Assembly (NCBI RefSeq): GCF_015841355.1
Contig: NZ_CP064908.1
Coordinates: 1,364,001 to 1,428,000 of the forward strand
Length of the DNA stretch: 64,000 bases
DNA from: Synechococcus sp. CBW1107
GTDB lineage: Bacteria > Cyanobacteriota > Cyanobacteriia > PCC-6307 > Cyanobiaceae
Direction of reading: 5' to 3'
Below, piece after piece: positions 25,051 through 35,479 of the stretch. Below the pieces are notes generated by a model that saw nothing but the letters and a program-made list of their open reading frames with translations, was not told the DNA's origin and did not search any database. The position numbers and the translations under genes were made by a program. Position 1 is the stretch's first letter; each line of letters starts with the position of its first letter.

Positions 25051-26115
25051 GTGGTGATCGGGGCAGGCATCGTGGCCCTGGCCACGGCCTGGCTCCTCCA
25101 GTGCCGCGGCCATCGGGTGCGGCTGATCGCCCCGGACGCCGACGGGCCGGATCTCCAGGAATGCCGCAGCGGCAGTGCCGCGGCTCTGGGCGTGCTGATG
25201 GCCCAGGTGTTCCGGCGCAGCAGGGGCCGCGCCTGGCGCCTGCGTCAGACCTCCCTGAGCCTCTGGACTCAGTGGTGCCAGGAGCTGAACGGGCGTGGCT
25301 GCCCCGTCCCCTTCCAGGCGGGCCTGCTGCTGGTGCCGCGGGACGAGGGCGAGGCCGAGCGGCTGCGGCTGCTGCTGATGGAACGCCAGGCTCTCGGCCT
25401 GCCCCTGAGCTGGTGGGAGCCATCCCGGTTGCAGGAGCTGGGTCTGGGCGACAACGGGAGACGCACGGGCGGCCTCCATTCCGCCGAGGACGGACAGCTG
25501 AATCCCCTGGTCGCCATGGATGCCTTTCGCCGTGATGGCCTGCGGCGGGGGCTGGAGCTGTTCAGCGACCGGGTGGTGGAGCTGGAGCGGCGGCCGGCAG
25601 GCTGGAGGGTGCATGGCCACTCAGCCGCGCAGGCCATGGAGACCGAGTGGGTGGTGGTCGCTGCAGGCCTGGCCAGCGAAGGACTGCTGGCCCCCCTGGG
25701 GCATCAGCGACCACTCCAGCCTGTCCTGGGCCAGTGCCTGGAGCTGGCCGTCACCCCACCGGCCCGCTGGCCCTGCCCTGTGGTGTGGCAGGGCCTCAAC
25801 CTGGTGCCCCAGCCCAGCGGAAAGCTCTGGCTGGGGGCGACCCTGGAGCCTGGAGATCTTGCCGACCCGGGGCTCCTCGAGCCGATGCGGCAGCTGGCCG
25901 ATGAGGCCCTGGGCGGCGGGCTGAGGGAGGCGGTGGTGATCCGCCGCTGGCAGGGACTGCGGGCCAGACCCATCGGCCGACCGGCCCCGCTGCTGGAGCA
26001 ACTGGAGCCAGGACTGCTGCTGCTGTGCGGTCACCACCGCAATGGTGTCCTGCTGGCGCCCGCCTCAGCCCAGTGGGCCGTGGATCAGATCGAAGGTTCC
26101 CTTACCTGTCGTTAA
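25051..26115 (+). CDS. FAD-dependent amino-acid oxidase-like protein (DAO family)
   Basis: A 354-residue flavoprotein of the D-amino-acid/glycine oxidase fold. The N-terminus has the dinucleotide motif VVIGAGIVALATAWLL. The middle reads DGQLNPLVAMDAF, and the C-terminus has LWLGATLEPGD and GLRARPIGRPAPLL with LLLCGHHRNGVLLAPASA, which resembles ThiO-like proteins. The substrate is not deducible; glycine oxidase for thiamine synthesis is one option. GTG 25051 starts inside the first beta strand, so translation may begin upstream, possibly at a CTG (25000) overlapping the psbQ stop, see findings. Confidence 0.8.
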   Translation: MVIGAGIVALATAWLLQCRGHRVRLIAPDADGPDLQECRSGSAAALGVLMAQVFRRSRGRAWRLRQTSLSLWTQWCQELNGRGCPVPFQAGLLLVPRDEGEAERLRLLLMERQALGLPLSWWEPSRLQELGLGDNGRRTGGLHSAEDGQLNPLVAMDAFRRDGLRRGLELFSDRVVELERRPAGWRVHGHSAAQAMETEWVVVAAGLASEGLLAPLGHQRPLQPVLGQCLELAVTPPARWPCPVVWQGLNLVPQPSGKLWLGATLEPGDLADPGLLEPMRQLADEALGGGLREAVVIRRWQGLRARPIGRPAPLLEQLEPGLLLLCGHHRNGVLLAPASAQWAVDQIEGSLTCR

Positions 26116-26182
26116 CGAACTGGGGGAGATGGCTGGATAGCGTCACCGGGTGACTGCAGGCCCGAAGAGTTTTCTCCCCACC

Positions 26183-27190
26183 ATGAAACGACGTCAGCCC
26201 AATTCCCTCGCCAAGGTCGGTACGGCCCTGGGTCTCAGCCTCAGCCTGGCCCTCTCCGCCTGCGGAAGTGGCGGCGGCGGTGGCGGTGTCACCGGCAGCC
26301 TCAATGGAGCCGGTGCCTCCTTCCCGGCTTCGATCTATCAGCGCTGGTTCCAGGATCTGGCCAGCGAGGGCATCAACGTCAACTACCAGTCGGTGGGTTC
26401 AGGAGCTGGCGTGCGTCAGTTCGTGGCCGGCACCATCGATTTCGGAGCCTCCGACGCGCCGATGAAGGACAAGGACATCGCCAAGGTCGAGCGAGGCGTG
26501 GTTCAGGTGCCGATGACGGCGGGTGCCATCGCCGTGGCCTACAACCTGCCGGGCTGTGATCTCAAGCTCAGCCAGGAGCAGGTGGTGGGAGTGTTTCTCG
26601 GCAAGATCAAGAACTACAAGGATCTGGGCTGCGCCGACAAGCCGATCACCGTGGTGCACCGCTCGGACGGCTCCGGCACCACCTACAACTTCACCAACAG
26701 CCTGGCGGCTTTCAGCGACGAGTGGAAGAACGGACCCGGGGCGGCCAAGTCGGTGGCCTGGCCCACGGGTGTGGGTGCCAAGGGCAATGAAGGCATCGCC
26801 GCCACCTTGAAACAGACACCCGGCGGCATCGGCTACGTGGAAACCGCCTATGTGCAGGGTGAACTGCAGGCAGCGGCCGTGCAGAACAAGAGCGGCGACA
26901 TGCTCAAACCCACGAACGAAACGGCCAGTGCTGCTCTGGGATCGATCGACATCGGAGCGGACCTGGTGGGCAGCGATCCCAATCCTGCCTCCGGCTATCC
27001 AATCGTGACCTTCACCTGGATCCTGCTTTACAAGACCGGCAACGGTGACAAGACCGCGCTGCTCCAGAAGGTGTTCGAGCACACCCTCTCGCCCAAGGCC
27101 CAATCACTGGCCCCCGAACTGGGCTATGTGAGCCTGCCCCCCGAAGTGGTGGCCCGGGCCAAGGAAGCCGTGGCCAGCATCGGCAAGTAA
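26183..27190 (+). CDS. pstS: Phosphate ABC transporter substrate-binding lipoprotein PstS
   Basis: Binds phosphate outside the cytoplasmic membrane for the Pst importer. ATG 26183 gives 335 residues beginning with a lipoprotein signal, lipobox LSAC (C27). Phosphate-binding segments are GAGASFPASIYQRW, SGAGVRQFVAGTIDFGASDAP, HRSDGSGTTYNF and GNEGIAATLKQTPGGIGYVE. No pstC, pstA or pstB lies nearby, so this is a stand-alone pstS, common in picocyanobacteria. The Pst system is also the main entry route for arsenate. A strong pair of hairpins follows. Confidence 0.95.
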   Translation: MKRRQPNSLAKVGTALGLSLSLALSACGSGGGGGGVTGSLNGAGASFPASIYQRWFQDLASEGINVNYQSVGSGAGVRQFVAGTIDFGASDAPMKDKDIAKVERGVVQVPMTAGAIAVAYNLPGCDLKLSQEQVVGVFLGKIKNYKDLGCADKPITVVHRSDGSGTTYNFTNSLAAFSDEWKNGPGAAKSVAWPTGVGAKGNEGIAATLKQTPGGIGYVETAYVQGELQAAAVQNKSGDMLKPTNETASAALGSIDIGADLVGSDPNPASGYPIVTFTWILLYKTGNGDKTALLQKVFEHTLSPKAQSLAPELGYVSLPPEVVARAKEAVASIGK

Positions 27191-27202
27191 TCCCCGCCAG
27201 TC

Positions 27203-27277
27203 GTTCTGCTCCTGGACCCAGGACAGGTTCTGGATCCAGGAGCAGAACAACCCCCTCCTTGCAGTGCAAGGAGGGGG
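27203..27277. terminator. Two tandem hairpins between convergent pstS and dnaK
   Basis: First hairpin: 14-bp perfect arms at 27203-27216 and 27235-27248 with an 18-nt loop. Second: 13-bp perfect arms at 27251-27263 and 27265-27277 with almost no loop (CCCCCTCCTTGCA and its complement). No long T-run follows either. They sit between two genes reading toward each other and probably stop transcription from both sides. Confidence 0.7.
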
Positions 27278-27349
27278 TCCTGGTTGAGGCCTTGGTCGAC
27301 GATCGAGGCGGGCGACTGGAGGAGCCACCCGGCCACGATCACGACCCGT

Positions 27350-29269
<1,920 letters not shown>

Positions 29270-29423
29270 GGGTTCTCACCTCCTCTGAATTGAATGTTCT
29301 GTCCCATGCATCTTCATCAGTGGGGGCCACCGCAGGCGAGGTGTGGTTTCCGAACAGTGGGCGGGCGGGCGGCGTCCAGACCCGTACATTTCGCTGCCGG
29401 CATCGCCCCGGACCCCAGCCGCC

Positions 29424-30350
29424 ATGTCCTCTGAGATCTCCGCCCACACCGCGCTCGTGGCCGTTCTCGGCGATCCGGTTCGCCACTCCCTGTCGCCGGC
29501 CATGCACAACGCCGCTCTGCGGGAGCTCGGTCTCGACTGGGTCTATCTGGCTCTGCCGGTGCAGGCCACGGATCTGGCGGTGGTGCTGAGAGGTCTGGAG
29601 GCCGTCGACTGCCGCGGACTGAACGTGACGCTGCCCCACAAGCGGGCGGTGGCGGAACTGGCGGCGGAGCTGACTCCCCTGGCCCGGCGGGTCGGGGCCG
29701 TGAACACCCTGGTGCGACGCGAGGGCGGCGGCTGGCTGGGCACCAACACCGATGTGGAGGGATTCCTCGCGCCGCTGCGGGCCGGCACCGGCGCGGCAGC
29801 GGGTTCGGCACCGGACCTGGCGGGCGGGCGGGCTGTGGTGCTGGGCTGCGGCGGCAGCGCCCGGGCTGTGGTGGCGGCCCTGGCGGAGCTGGGGCTGAAG
29901 CGGATTCAGCTGGCCGGTCGGCGGCCCGAAGCCCTGGCGGCGTTCCTGGAGGAGTGCGGGTCTTGGACCCCGCAGCTGAGTGGAGTGGCCTGGCCGGCGG
30001 CGGCCATTGAGCGCGGTGATCTGCTCAGGGCGCTGGCCGAGGCCGATCTGGTGGTCAACACCACGCCGGTGGGCATGGGAACCAGCTCCAGTGCCTGCCC
30101 CCTGGATGCGGCTGAGCTCGACGCCCTGCGCGCGGGCAGCCTGGTCTACGACCTGATTTACACCCCCCGGCCAAGCCGCCTGCTGCTGGAGGCCCGTCAG
30201 CGGGGCTGCGGTGTGCTCGATGGCCTGGAGATGCTGGTGCAGCAGGGGGCCGCTGCCCTGCGGCTCTGGATCGGAGAAGGCGCCGTGTCCAGACCGCTGC
30301 CACTGGCCGCGATGCGCCAGGCCGCGCTCGATCAGCTGGGCAGCCCCTGA
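29424..30350 (+). CDS. aroE: Shikimate dehydrogenase
   Basis: Reduces 3-dehydroshikimate with NADPH. ATG 29424 gives 308 residues starting near the conserved LGDPVRHSLSPAMHN segment. Catalytic residues are K73 in NVTLPHKRAV and D110 in GTNTDVEGF. The Rossmann motif is VVLGCGGSARAVVAAL, and VNTTPVGM, YDLIYTPRPSRLL and DGLEMLVQQGAAAL complete the family pattern. Divergent from dnaK; the Tic20-like gene follows 61 bp later. Confidence 0.96.
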   Translation: MSSEISAHTALVAVLGDPVRHSLSPAMHNAALRELGLDWVYLALPVQATDLAVVLRGLEAVDCRGLNVTLPHKRAVAELAAELTPLARRVGAVNTLVRREGGGWLGTNTDVEGFLAPLRAGTGAAAGSAPDLAGGRAVVLGCGGSARAVVAALAELGLKRIQLAGRRPEALAAFLEECGSWTPQLSGVAWPAAAIERGDLLRALAEADLVVNTTPVGMGTSSSACPLDAAELDALRAGSLVYDLIYTPRPSRLLLEARQRGCGVLDGLEMLVQQGAAALRLWIGEGAVSRPLPLAAMRQAALDQLGSP

Positions 30351-30411
30351 CACCGGCCCCCGGAGATCCCCCCCTAGCCTGGGTGGACTGAAGCCGACAC
30401 ATCCCGCATCC

Positions 30412-30879
30412 ATGGAAGGCCCCCCGCTCTGGCAACGGCTCCTGGCCGTGCTGGCCTATCTGCTGCCCTGGAGTGACGGGGTGCCGTTCGGCGAGGCCCT
30501 GTTCGGCCTGGTGCCGGCGCTGCAGTGGCTGGTGCTGCCGGCCCTGCCGCTGATGGCCCTGCAGCAGCAGATCCCCTTCGGGGGGTTTCTGCTCTTCCTG
30601 GTGCTGTTCCTGGCGGTGGTGCGCAATGCCCGGGTGCCCTACTTCATCCGCTTCAACGTGCTGCAGGCGATCCTGATCGACATCGTGCTGATCCTGCTCT
30701 CGCTGGCCTTCAGCGTTCTGCTGCGCCCGCTGGGGGCCGGCTTCGCCTTGCGCACCCTCAGCAACACCGTGTTTCTGGGCACGCTGCTGCTGGTGGTGTT
30801 CTCGGTGGTGCAGAGCATCCGTGGCCGTGAACCCGACATCCCCACGGTCTCGGAAGCGGTGCGCATGCAGCTCTACTGA
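30412..30879 (+). CDS. Tic20-like membrane protein
   Basis: A 155-residue protein with four membrane segments and the family opening WQRLLAVLAYLLPWSDGVPFG, followed by YFIRFNVLQAILIDIVLIL. It belongs to the cyanobacterial Tic20/Ycf60 family, from which the chloroplast protein-import channel subunit derives. Its role in cyanobacteria is not settled. ATG 30412 is chosen because homology begins there; the frame is open earlier within aroE in a different reading frame. rpsF follows. Confidence 0.85.
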   Translation: MEGPPLWQRLLAVLAYLLPWSDGVPFGEALFGLVPALQWLVLPALPLMALQQQIPFGGFLLFLVLFLAVVRNARVPYFIRFNVLQAILIDIVLILLSLAFSVLLRPLGAGFALRTLSNTVFLGTLLLVVFSVVQSIRGREPDIPTVSEAVRMQLY

Positions 30880-30994
30880 TCCCGCCGGAGGGAGAGCCTG
30901 GGAGGGAGGAGACCGGCAGGTAGGCTGATCGATCCGTTGCTGGCAGCGTTCTGCCGCCGGCCTCCCACGAGCCCATCACGGAGCCTCAGCCCCC

Positions 30995-31348
30995 ATGTCG
31001 CAGAAGCCTTACTACGAAACCATGTACATCCTTCGTCCGGACATCCCGGAGGAAGAGGTGGAAACCCATGTGGCCAAGTACCGCGACCTGCTCACCGAAG
31101 CAGGCGCTGAAGTGCTCGATTGCCAGATGCGCGGCAAGCGCCGCCTGGCCTACACGATCGCCAAGCACCGCGAAGGCATCTACGTCCAGCTCAACCACGA
31201 TGGTGACGGCCAGCAGGTGGCCCTTCTGGAGCGCGCCATGCGGCTCAGCGAGGACGTGATCCGCTACCTCACGGTCAAGCAGGACGGTCCGCTGCCCACC
31301 CCCCGCAGCGCTCCTGCGGCCACTGAACCGGTTGCAGCCGAAGCCTGA
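30995..31348 (+). CDS. rpsF: 30S ribosomal protein S6
   Basis: A 117-residue S6 protein with the typical start [34 protein letters not shown] in the middle and an RYLTVKQDG end, plus a short Pro/Ala/Glu-rich tail. Binds 16S rRNA in the small-subunit platform, with S18 as its usual partner; rpsR is not adjacent. A GGAG precedes the ATG. Confidence 0.96.
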   Translation: MSQKPYYETMYILRPDIPEEEVETHVAKYRDLLTEAGAEVLDCQMRGKRRLAYTIAKHREGIYVQLNHDGDGQQVALLERAMRLSEDVIRYLTVKQDGPLPTPRSAPAATEPVAAEA

Positions 31349-31418
31349 GCCAGCACGGATCGACGAATCCCGCTCAACCTGGGGATGATGGGTCTGCCTC
31401 TCATCCCTGGCCAGCTTC

Positions 31419-31880
31419 ATGGCTACAGACCTCCCCAGGCCAGGAGTGACACCACCGGTGCCGATTCCGGCCGAACTGCGCAGCCCCGAGCCAGAGTCAG
31501 AGCCGCTGGACGACCGGCTGAGACGTGAGCTGCGGGAGACGACCCTCGAGCTGGAGGTCACAAAGGCCCAGCTGTCGACCTGCCAGCAGGACCTGGAGCG
31601 GGCGCGACGCCATCTGGCCGATCTCGAGGAACTGATCAGGGATCTGCCGCAGATTTTCGAGCGCAAATTTCATCAGCGCCTGCAGCCCCTGCTCGATCAG
31701 CAACAGCTGCTGGCCCAGGACAATCATGCCCTCCGGGAGCAGGCAAGACGCCTGCTGCCTCCAGCACCGCCACCTCCCCCACCAGCCCCTGAGATCGAGC
31801 CCACGCCAGCGCCCGACTCAAGCCAGCAGGATGTGCTGGCGCCTTTGAGGGCCCTGCGGCAGCGCTGGCTCAGACGTTGA
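31419..31880 (+). CDS. Hypothetical coiled-coil protein
   Basis: A 153-residue protein that I do not recognise. Residues about 30-110 form a charged coiled coil (DRLRRELRETTLELEVTKAQ, then DNHALREQARRLL). A proline run (PPPPPP) and a basic C-terminus (ALRQRWLRR) follow. There is no signal or membrane segment. The pattern suggests a cytoplasmic protein-protein adaptor. It lies 70 bp after rpsF and converges with argG. Confidence 0.6.
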   Translation: MATDLPRPGVTPPVPIPAELRSPEPESEPLDDRLRRELRETTLELEVTKAQLSTCQQDLERARRHLADLEELIRDLPQIFERKFHQRLQPLLDQQQLLAQDNHALREQARRLLPPAPPPPPPAPEIEPTPAPDSSQQDVLAPLRALRQRWLRR

Positions 31881-31941
31881 GGTTGAGGCGTTGACCCGGG
31901 ACCCCCGCCGCAACTGCCGGCCGCGAGAGGCTGGTGGGGCT

Positions 31942-33165
31942 TCAGGCCCGGCGCCGGCTGGCCGCCCAGAGGCGAGTGGGCATCCCCCACACGTAGATGA
32001 ATCCCTCGGCGGCCCGGTGATCGAAGCGATCGTCGCTGCCATAGGTGGCCATGGCGGGCACGTAAAGGCTGTCGCTGCTGCTGGCACGACCGATCACCAC
32101 GGCATTGCCCTTGTGCAGACGCAGGCGGACCACGCCATTGACCGTGGCCTGGGTGCAGTCCAGGAAGCCATCGAGGGCCTGCTTGAGAGGGCCGAACCAG
32201 AGTCCCTGATAGACCAGGTCAGCCCAGCTGGATTCGATCTGGCGCTTGTAGCGCATCACATCGGCGGCCAGGGTGAGGCTCTCCAGCTCCTGGTGAGCTC
32301 GAATCAGCAGCAGCAGGCCAGGCGTTTCATAGATCTCCCTTGACTTGATCCCCACCACTCTGTTCTCGATGATGTCGAGGCGGCCGAAACCATGGAGGCC
32401 GGCCAGCTCATTGGCGCGGCGGATCACAGCGACCGGATCGAGACTCTCTCCATCGATCGCCACCGGGTTGCCCTGCTCGAAGGCGATCTCCACCACCTGG
32501 GGCTCATCCGGGGTGTCGCGGATCGAGCGGGTCATCGCGAACACCTCTTCGGGAGGCTCGACCATCGGATCCTCCAGCGGACCCGCCTCGATGCTGCGGC
32601 CCAGCAGGTTGAGATCGATCGAATAGGGGTTCTTCTTGCTCACCGGCGCCGGGATGCCGCAACGCTCGCCATAGGCAATCGTTTCCTCACGGCTCATGGC
32701 CCATTCCCTCGCCGGAGTGAGCACCTTCAGATCGGGAGCCAGGGCACCGATCGCCACATCGAAACGCACCTGATCATTGCCTTTGCCCGTGCAGCCATGG
32801 GCCACGGCATCGGCGCCCTGCTCCCGCGCCACCTCCACCAGCCGGCGGGCGATCAGGGGGCGGGCCAGGGCTGTGGAGAGGGGATAGCGACCCTCGTAGA
32901 GGGCATTGGCACGGATGGCGGGGAAGGCGAACTCGCGGATGAAGGGATCGATCAGATCCCCCACGATCGACTGGCTGGCACCGGAGTCGAGCGCCTTCTG
33001 GCGGATCGGCTCCAACTCATCGCCCTGGCCGAGGTCGGCGGCGAAGGTGATCACCTCCTCGACTCCCCATTCCTGTTTGAGGTAGGGAATGCAGACACTG
33101 GTGTCGACCCCGCCGGAGTAGGCGAGCACCACCCGCTTTGCCCTGGCGCCCTGCTCCTGTGCCAT
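31942..33165 (-). CDS. argG: Argininosuccinate synthase
   Basis: Joins citrulline and aspartate with ATP in arginine synthesis. ATG 33165 gives 407 residues; an earlier start at 33219 would overlap the upstream small gene. The N-type ATP-pyrophosphatase loop is [10 protein letters not shown] (15-24). Other family motifs include [29 protein letters not shown] and [15 protein letters not shown] small membrane protein gene ends 4 bp before its ATG, so the two are probably cotranscribed. Confidence 0.96.
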   Translation of the reverse strand: MAQEQGARAKRVVLAYSGGVDTSVCIPYLKQEWGVEEVITFAADLGQGDELEPIRQKALDSGASQSIVGDLIDPFIREFAFPAIRANALYEGRYPLSTALARPLIARRLVEVAREQGADAVAHGCTGKGNDQVRFDVAIGALAPDLKVLTPAREWAMSREETIAYGERCGIPAPVSKKNPYSIDLNLLGRSIEAGPLEDPMVEPPEEVFAMTRSIRDTPDEPQVVEIAFEQGNPVAIDGESLDPVAVIRRANELAGLHGFGRLDIIENRVVGIKSREIYETPGLLLLIRAHQELESLTLAADVMRYKRQIESSWADLVYQGLWFGPLKQALDGFLDCTQATVNGVVRLRLHKGNAVVIGRASSSDSLYVPAMATYGSDDRFDHRAAEGFIYVWGMPTRLWAASRRRA

Positions 33166-33169
33166 CCCC

Positions 33170-33433
33170 TCAGTCCTGTGCGTTCGAGCTGTTGCAGGAT
33201 TGTCCCTCGTCACCGTCACCGGAGCGTCCCGCGGCGGCGGTGGTCACCCGGTCCCAGCGGCTGGCGATCCAGACCCCCATCAGCAGCGGTGGAATCAGCA
33301 CCAGCCCCCACACCTGCCAGGGAACAACGGCCAGGGGTTCGGGCCAGCGCTGGCCGGCCGACACCAGCAGGGCACTGATCAGCAGAGCCAGGCTCCAGCC
33401 CAGGATCAGCGAAGGGAGTTTACCGTCGGCCAA
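33170..33433 (-). CDS. Small two-span membrane protein
   Basis: An 87-residue hypothetical protein from a TTG start. Two hydrophobic segments ([17 protein letters not shown] and [17 protein letters not shown]) are followed by a polar tail ending [12 protein letters not shown] do not recognise the family. Its stop is 4 bp from the argG ATG, consistent with an operon. No strong ribosome-binding site precedes the TTG, so the start is uncertain. Confidence 0.6.
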   Translation of the reverse strand: MADGKLPSLILGWSLALLISALLVSAGQRWPEPLAVVPWQVWGLVLIPPLLMGVWIASRWDRVTTAAAGRSGDGDEGQSCNSSNAQD

Positions 33434-33504
33434 GGAGATGGTTCGGGGTGCTGGCCTATGGTGGTCGATCGGCGTCCAACGGTTGCACGCTTCACAGGCT
33501 TTCC

Positions 33505-33756
33505 ATGAGCACCCTCGACAGCATCAACCCCTCCCTCACCCGCTACCGGCGGGATGAGCCGGCGCCGGTGCTGCCCTTGCGGGATGAGCCCGATCTGCTC
33601 AGCTGGCTGGAGAGCAGCGGCCGGCTGGTGGCCGATGAGGAAACCGCCGCTCCGGATGTGAGCACGGTGGAAGAAGAGGAGCTCTCGGCTCTGATGGGCG
33701 AGAAGGAGGAGTACAACCAGGCCGATGAGCAGTCGGATGAAAACTGGGAAGATTGA
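33505..33756 (+). CDS. DUF3134 family protein
   Basis: An 83-residue acidic protein starting MSTLDSINPSLTRYRRDEPA, followed by LPLRDEPDLLSWLESSGRLV and a strongly acidic tail. This pattern matches the cyanobacterial DUF3134 family, whose function is unknown. ATG 33505 is chosen by the conserved N-terminus. It is divergent from the small membrane gene and argG, with mraY downstream. Confidence 0.8.
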   Translation: MSTLDSINPSLTRYRRDEPAPVLPLRDEPDLLSWLESSGRLVADEETAAPDVSTVEEEELSALMGEKEEYNQADEQSDENWED

Positions 33757-33830
33757 GATCCTGACCTAAGGTCCGGCCGCATCGCCACAGCGCCACGGCG
33801 GCGCCCGGACTCTTGGCCCGAACAACCCCA

Positions 33831-34916
33831 ATGCCGGCCCCAGGGGCCACCGCCGCTCCAGCCGATGGTCGGCTCAGTGCCCTGGGACTGACCCTGGGCC
33901 TGCTGATGGTCTGCATGCTCTGCGACGGCCTCAGCGGCGCTCCCCAGCTCACGCCGCCCCTGCTGGTGGCCGCCCTGGTGAGCTGGGCGCTCTGCCACTG
34001 GGGGGTGCCCCGGCTGCGGGCCCTGAAACTCGGCCAGGTGATCCGGGAGGAGGGCCCCCAGGCTCACCACGGCAAGGCCGGAACGCCCACCATGGGCGGC
34101 CTGCTGGCGGTGCCGGCAGGGGTGATCGTGGGCGGACTGGTCTCCCCCGGCGACGACCGGCTGCTGGCAGTGGCGGCAGTCACCCTGGCCTACCTGGCCA
34201 TTGGCGGTGTCGACGACTGGCGCAGCCTCACCCGCCAGACCAACACCGGCCTGACACCCCGCGGCAAGCTGCTGCTGCAGGCTCTGGCGGCGGCCCTGTT
34301 CCTGGCCTGGGCTCAGTGGAACCTCTGGATCCACACCGATGTCTCCCTGGCCCTGGGCTGGGTGCTGCCCCTCGGTCTGCTGATCCTGCCCGTGGGGTTG
34401 TTCGTGTTCCTGGCGGAGAGCAACGCCACCAACCTCACCGACGGCCTCGATGGCCTGGCCGCCGGTTGCGGCGCCATCGTCTTCACCGGCTTCGGCGCTC
34501 AGCTGATGCTGCGGGGGTCCCTGGGGGATCCGGCCATGGCTGGCTTCTGCGCCGCCATGGCCGGGGCCTGGCTGGGGTTCCTTGCCCACAACCGCCACCC
34601 GGCCCGGGTGTTCATGGGCGATACAGGCTCGCTGGCCATGGGGGCGGCCCTGAGCGCGGTGGCCCTGCTCAGCGACAGTCTCTGGCCGCTGCTGCTGATG
34701 GGAGGCGTGTTTCTGGCGGAATCGCTCTCGGTGATCCTGCAGGTGTGGGTGTTCAAGGCCACCAAGGGGCCCGATGGCCAGGGCCGCCGCCTCTTCCGCA
34801 TGGCACCTCTGCATCACCATTTCGAACTGGGGGGCCTGCCCGAGCTCAAGGTGGTTGTGCGCTTCTGGGGGGCAAGCGCGCTGCTGGTGCTCCTGGGATT
34901 GCTGTTGTTGCCCTGA
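33831..34916 (+). CDS. mraY: Phospho-N-acetylmuramoyl-pentapeptide transferase
   Basis: Transfers phospho-MurNAc-pentapeptide to undecaprenyl phosphate, making lipid I at the inner face of the membrane. ATG 33831 gives 361 residues with about ten spans; a TTG at 33813 is an alternative. Motifs: [12 protein letters not shown], the aspartate pair in [38 protein letters not shown] and, near the end, [10 protein letters not shown]. No other mur gene is adjacent. Confidence 0.96.
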   Translation: MPAPGATAAPADGRLSALGLTLGLLMVCMLCDGLSGAPQLTPPLLVAALVSWALCHWGVPRLRALKLGQVIREEGPQAHHGKAGTPTMGGLLAVPAGVIVGGLVSPGDDRLLAVAAVTLAYLAIGGVDDWRSLTRQTNTGLTPRGKLLLQALAAALFLAWAQWNLWIHTDVSLALGWVLPLGLLILPVGLFVFLAESNATNLTDGLDGLAAGCGAIVFTGFGAQLMLRGSLGDPAMAGFCAAMAGAWLGFLAHNRHPARVFMGDTGSLAMGAALSAVALLSDSLWPLLLMGGVFLAESLSVILQVWVFKATKGPDGQGRRLFRMAPLHHHFELGGLPELKVVVRFWGASALLVLLGLLLLP

Positions 34917-34965
34917 GCGGATCGGCAGCAGACTTGAGAGGTGAAAGAAGAAACGGGAGTCTGAA

Positions 34966-35208
34966 ATGGCCTACTTCACCTGGAAGGAACAGGGTCTGAC
35001 CGCCGATTGCGCCAGCCTCGAGGCCATGGCGGCCCGCTTCGAGGAGGCGGCGGCGCTGATGCGGCGCATGGCCGCTGAGGGCTTCAGCCTGGAGCGGCAC
35101 AGCGACGGGCAGCACATCACCCATCCCGATGCGGGTGTGTTCGAGGCCTACGGGTTCATCAGCGAGGAGCCGCCGGTGCGCCAGCTCGATCTGATCCCGG
35201 GAACCTGA
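34966..35208 (+). CDS. Small hypothetical protein
   Basis: An 80-residue protein, MAYFTWKEQGLTADCASLEA at the start, then a helical Ala/Met/Arg-rich stretch and GVFEAYGFISEEPPVRQLDL at the end. I do not recognise a domain, but GGGAG 6 nt before the ATG and clear codon bias support expression. It stands alone between mraY and the 53-residue gene on the other strand. Confidence 0.65.
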   Translation: MAYFTWKEQGLTADCASLEAMAARFEEAAALMRRMAAEGFSLERHSDGQHITHPDAGVFEAYGFISEEPPVRQLDLIPGT

Positions 35209-35223
35209 GCGGTTCCCCTGCCG

Positions 35224-35385
35224 TCAGCGGCGCAGGTAACCCACCACCCAGACGGCCACGAACCCCAGCGAGGAGAGCACCAGATAGATCAGGGCCCACT
35301 TCTGGAACGTGGCGATGTCCTGGCCGAACACCAGGCCGGACTGGGCATCACCGGCGGTGGAGAAGGCGAACAGGAGGCTCAGCAC
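35224..35385 (-). CDS. 53-residue single-span membrane protein
   Basis: A short frame from GTG 35385 to TGA 35224. It translates to a peptide with an FAFSTAGDAQSGLVFGQDI region, then a membrane span (WALIYLVLSSLGFVAVWVV) and a GYLRR positive end. The compact span plus basic tail and the tight packing against its neighbours support a gene. No ribosome-binding site is obvious. The family is not recognised; one-span proteins of this size are common in cyanobacterial photosynthetic membranes. Confidence 0.55.
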   Translation of the reverse strand: MLSLLFAFSTAGDAQSGLVFGQDIATFQKWALIYLVLSSLGFVAVWVVGYLRR

Positions 35386-35479
35386 GGTGGTCGGGCGCGG
35401 ACGCCTTCTCTAGCAGGCATGGCCAGGCTCCAGCCGGCTTGGCCGGGGGCGAGGATCGGGGACGATTGCCACGAGTCCC

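Noticed and set aside
26101-26117. Possible PHO box upstream of pstS (TTACCT and TTAACG)
   Set aside because: Only two half-sites spaced 10 rather than 11 nt, overlapping the stop of the preceding gene; too weak to list.
29270-29423. CIRCE element expected upstream of dnaK
   Set aside because: No TTAGCACTC/GAGTGCTAA pair is present in the divergent dnaK-aroE gap.
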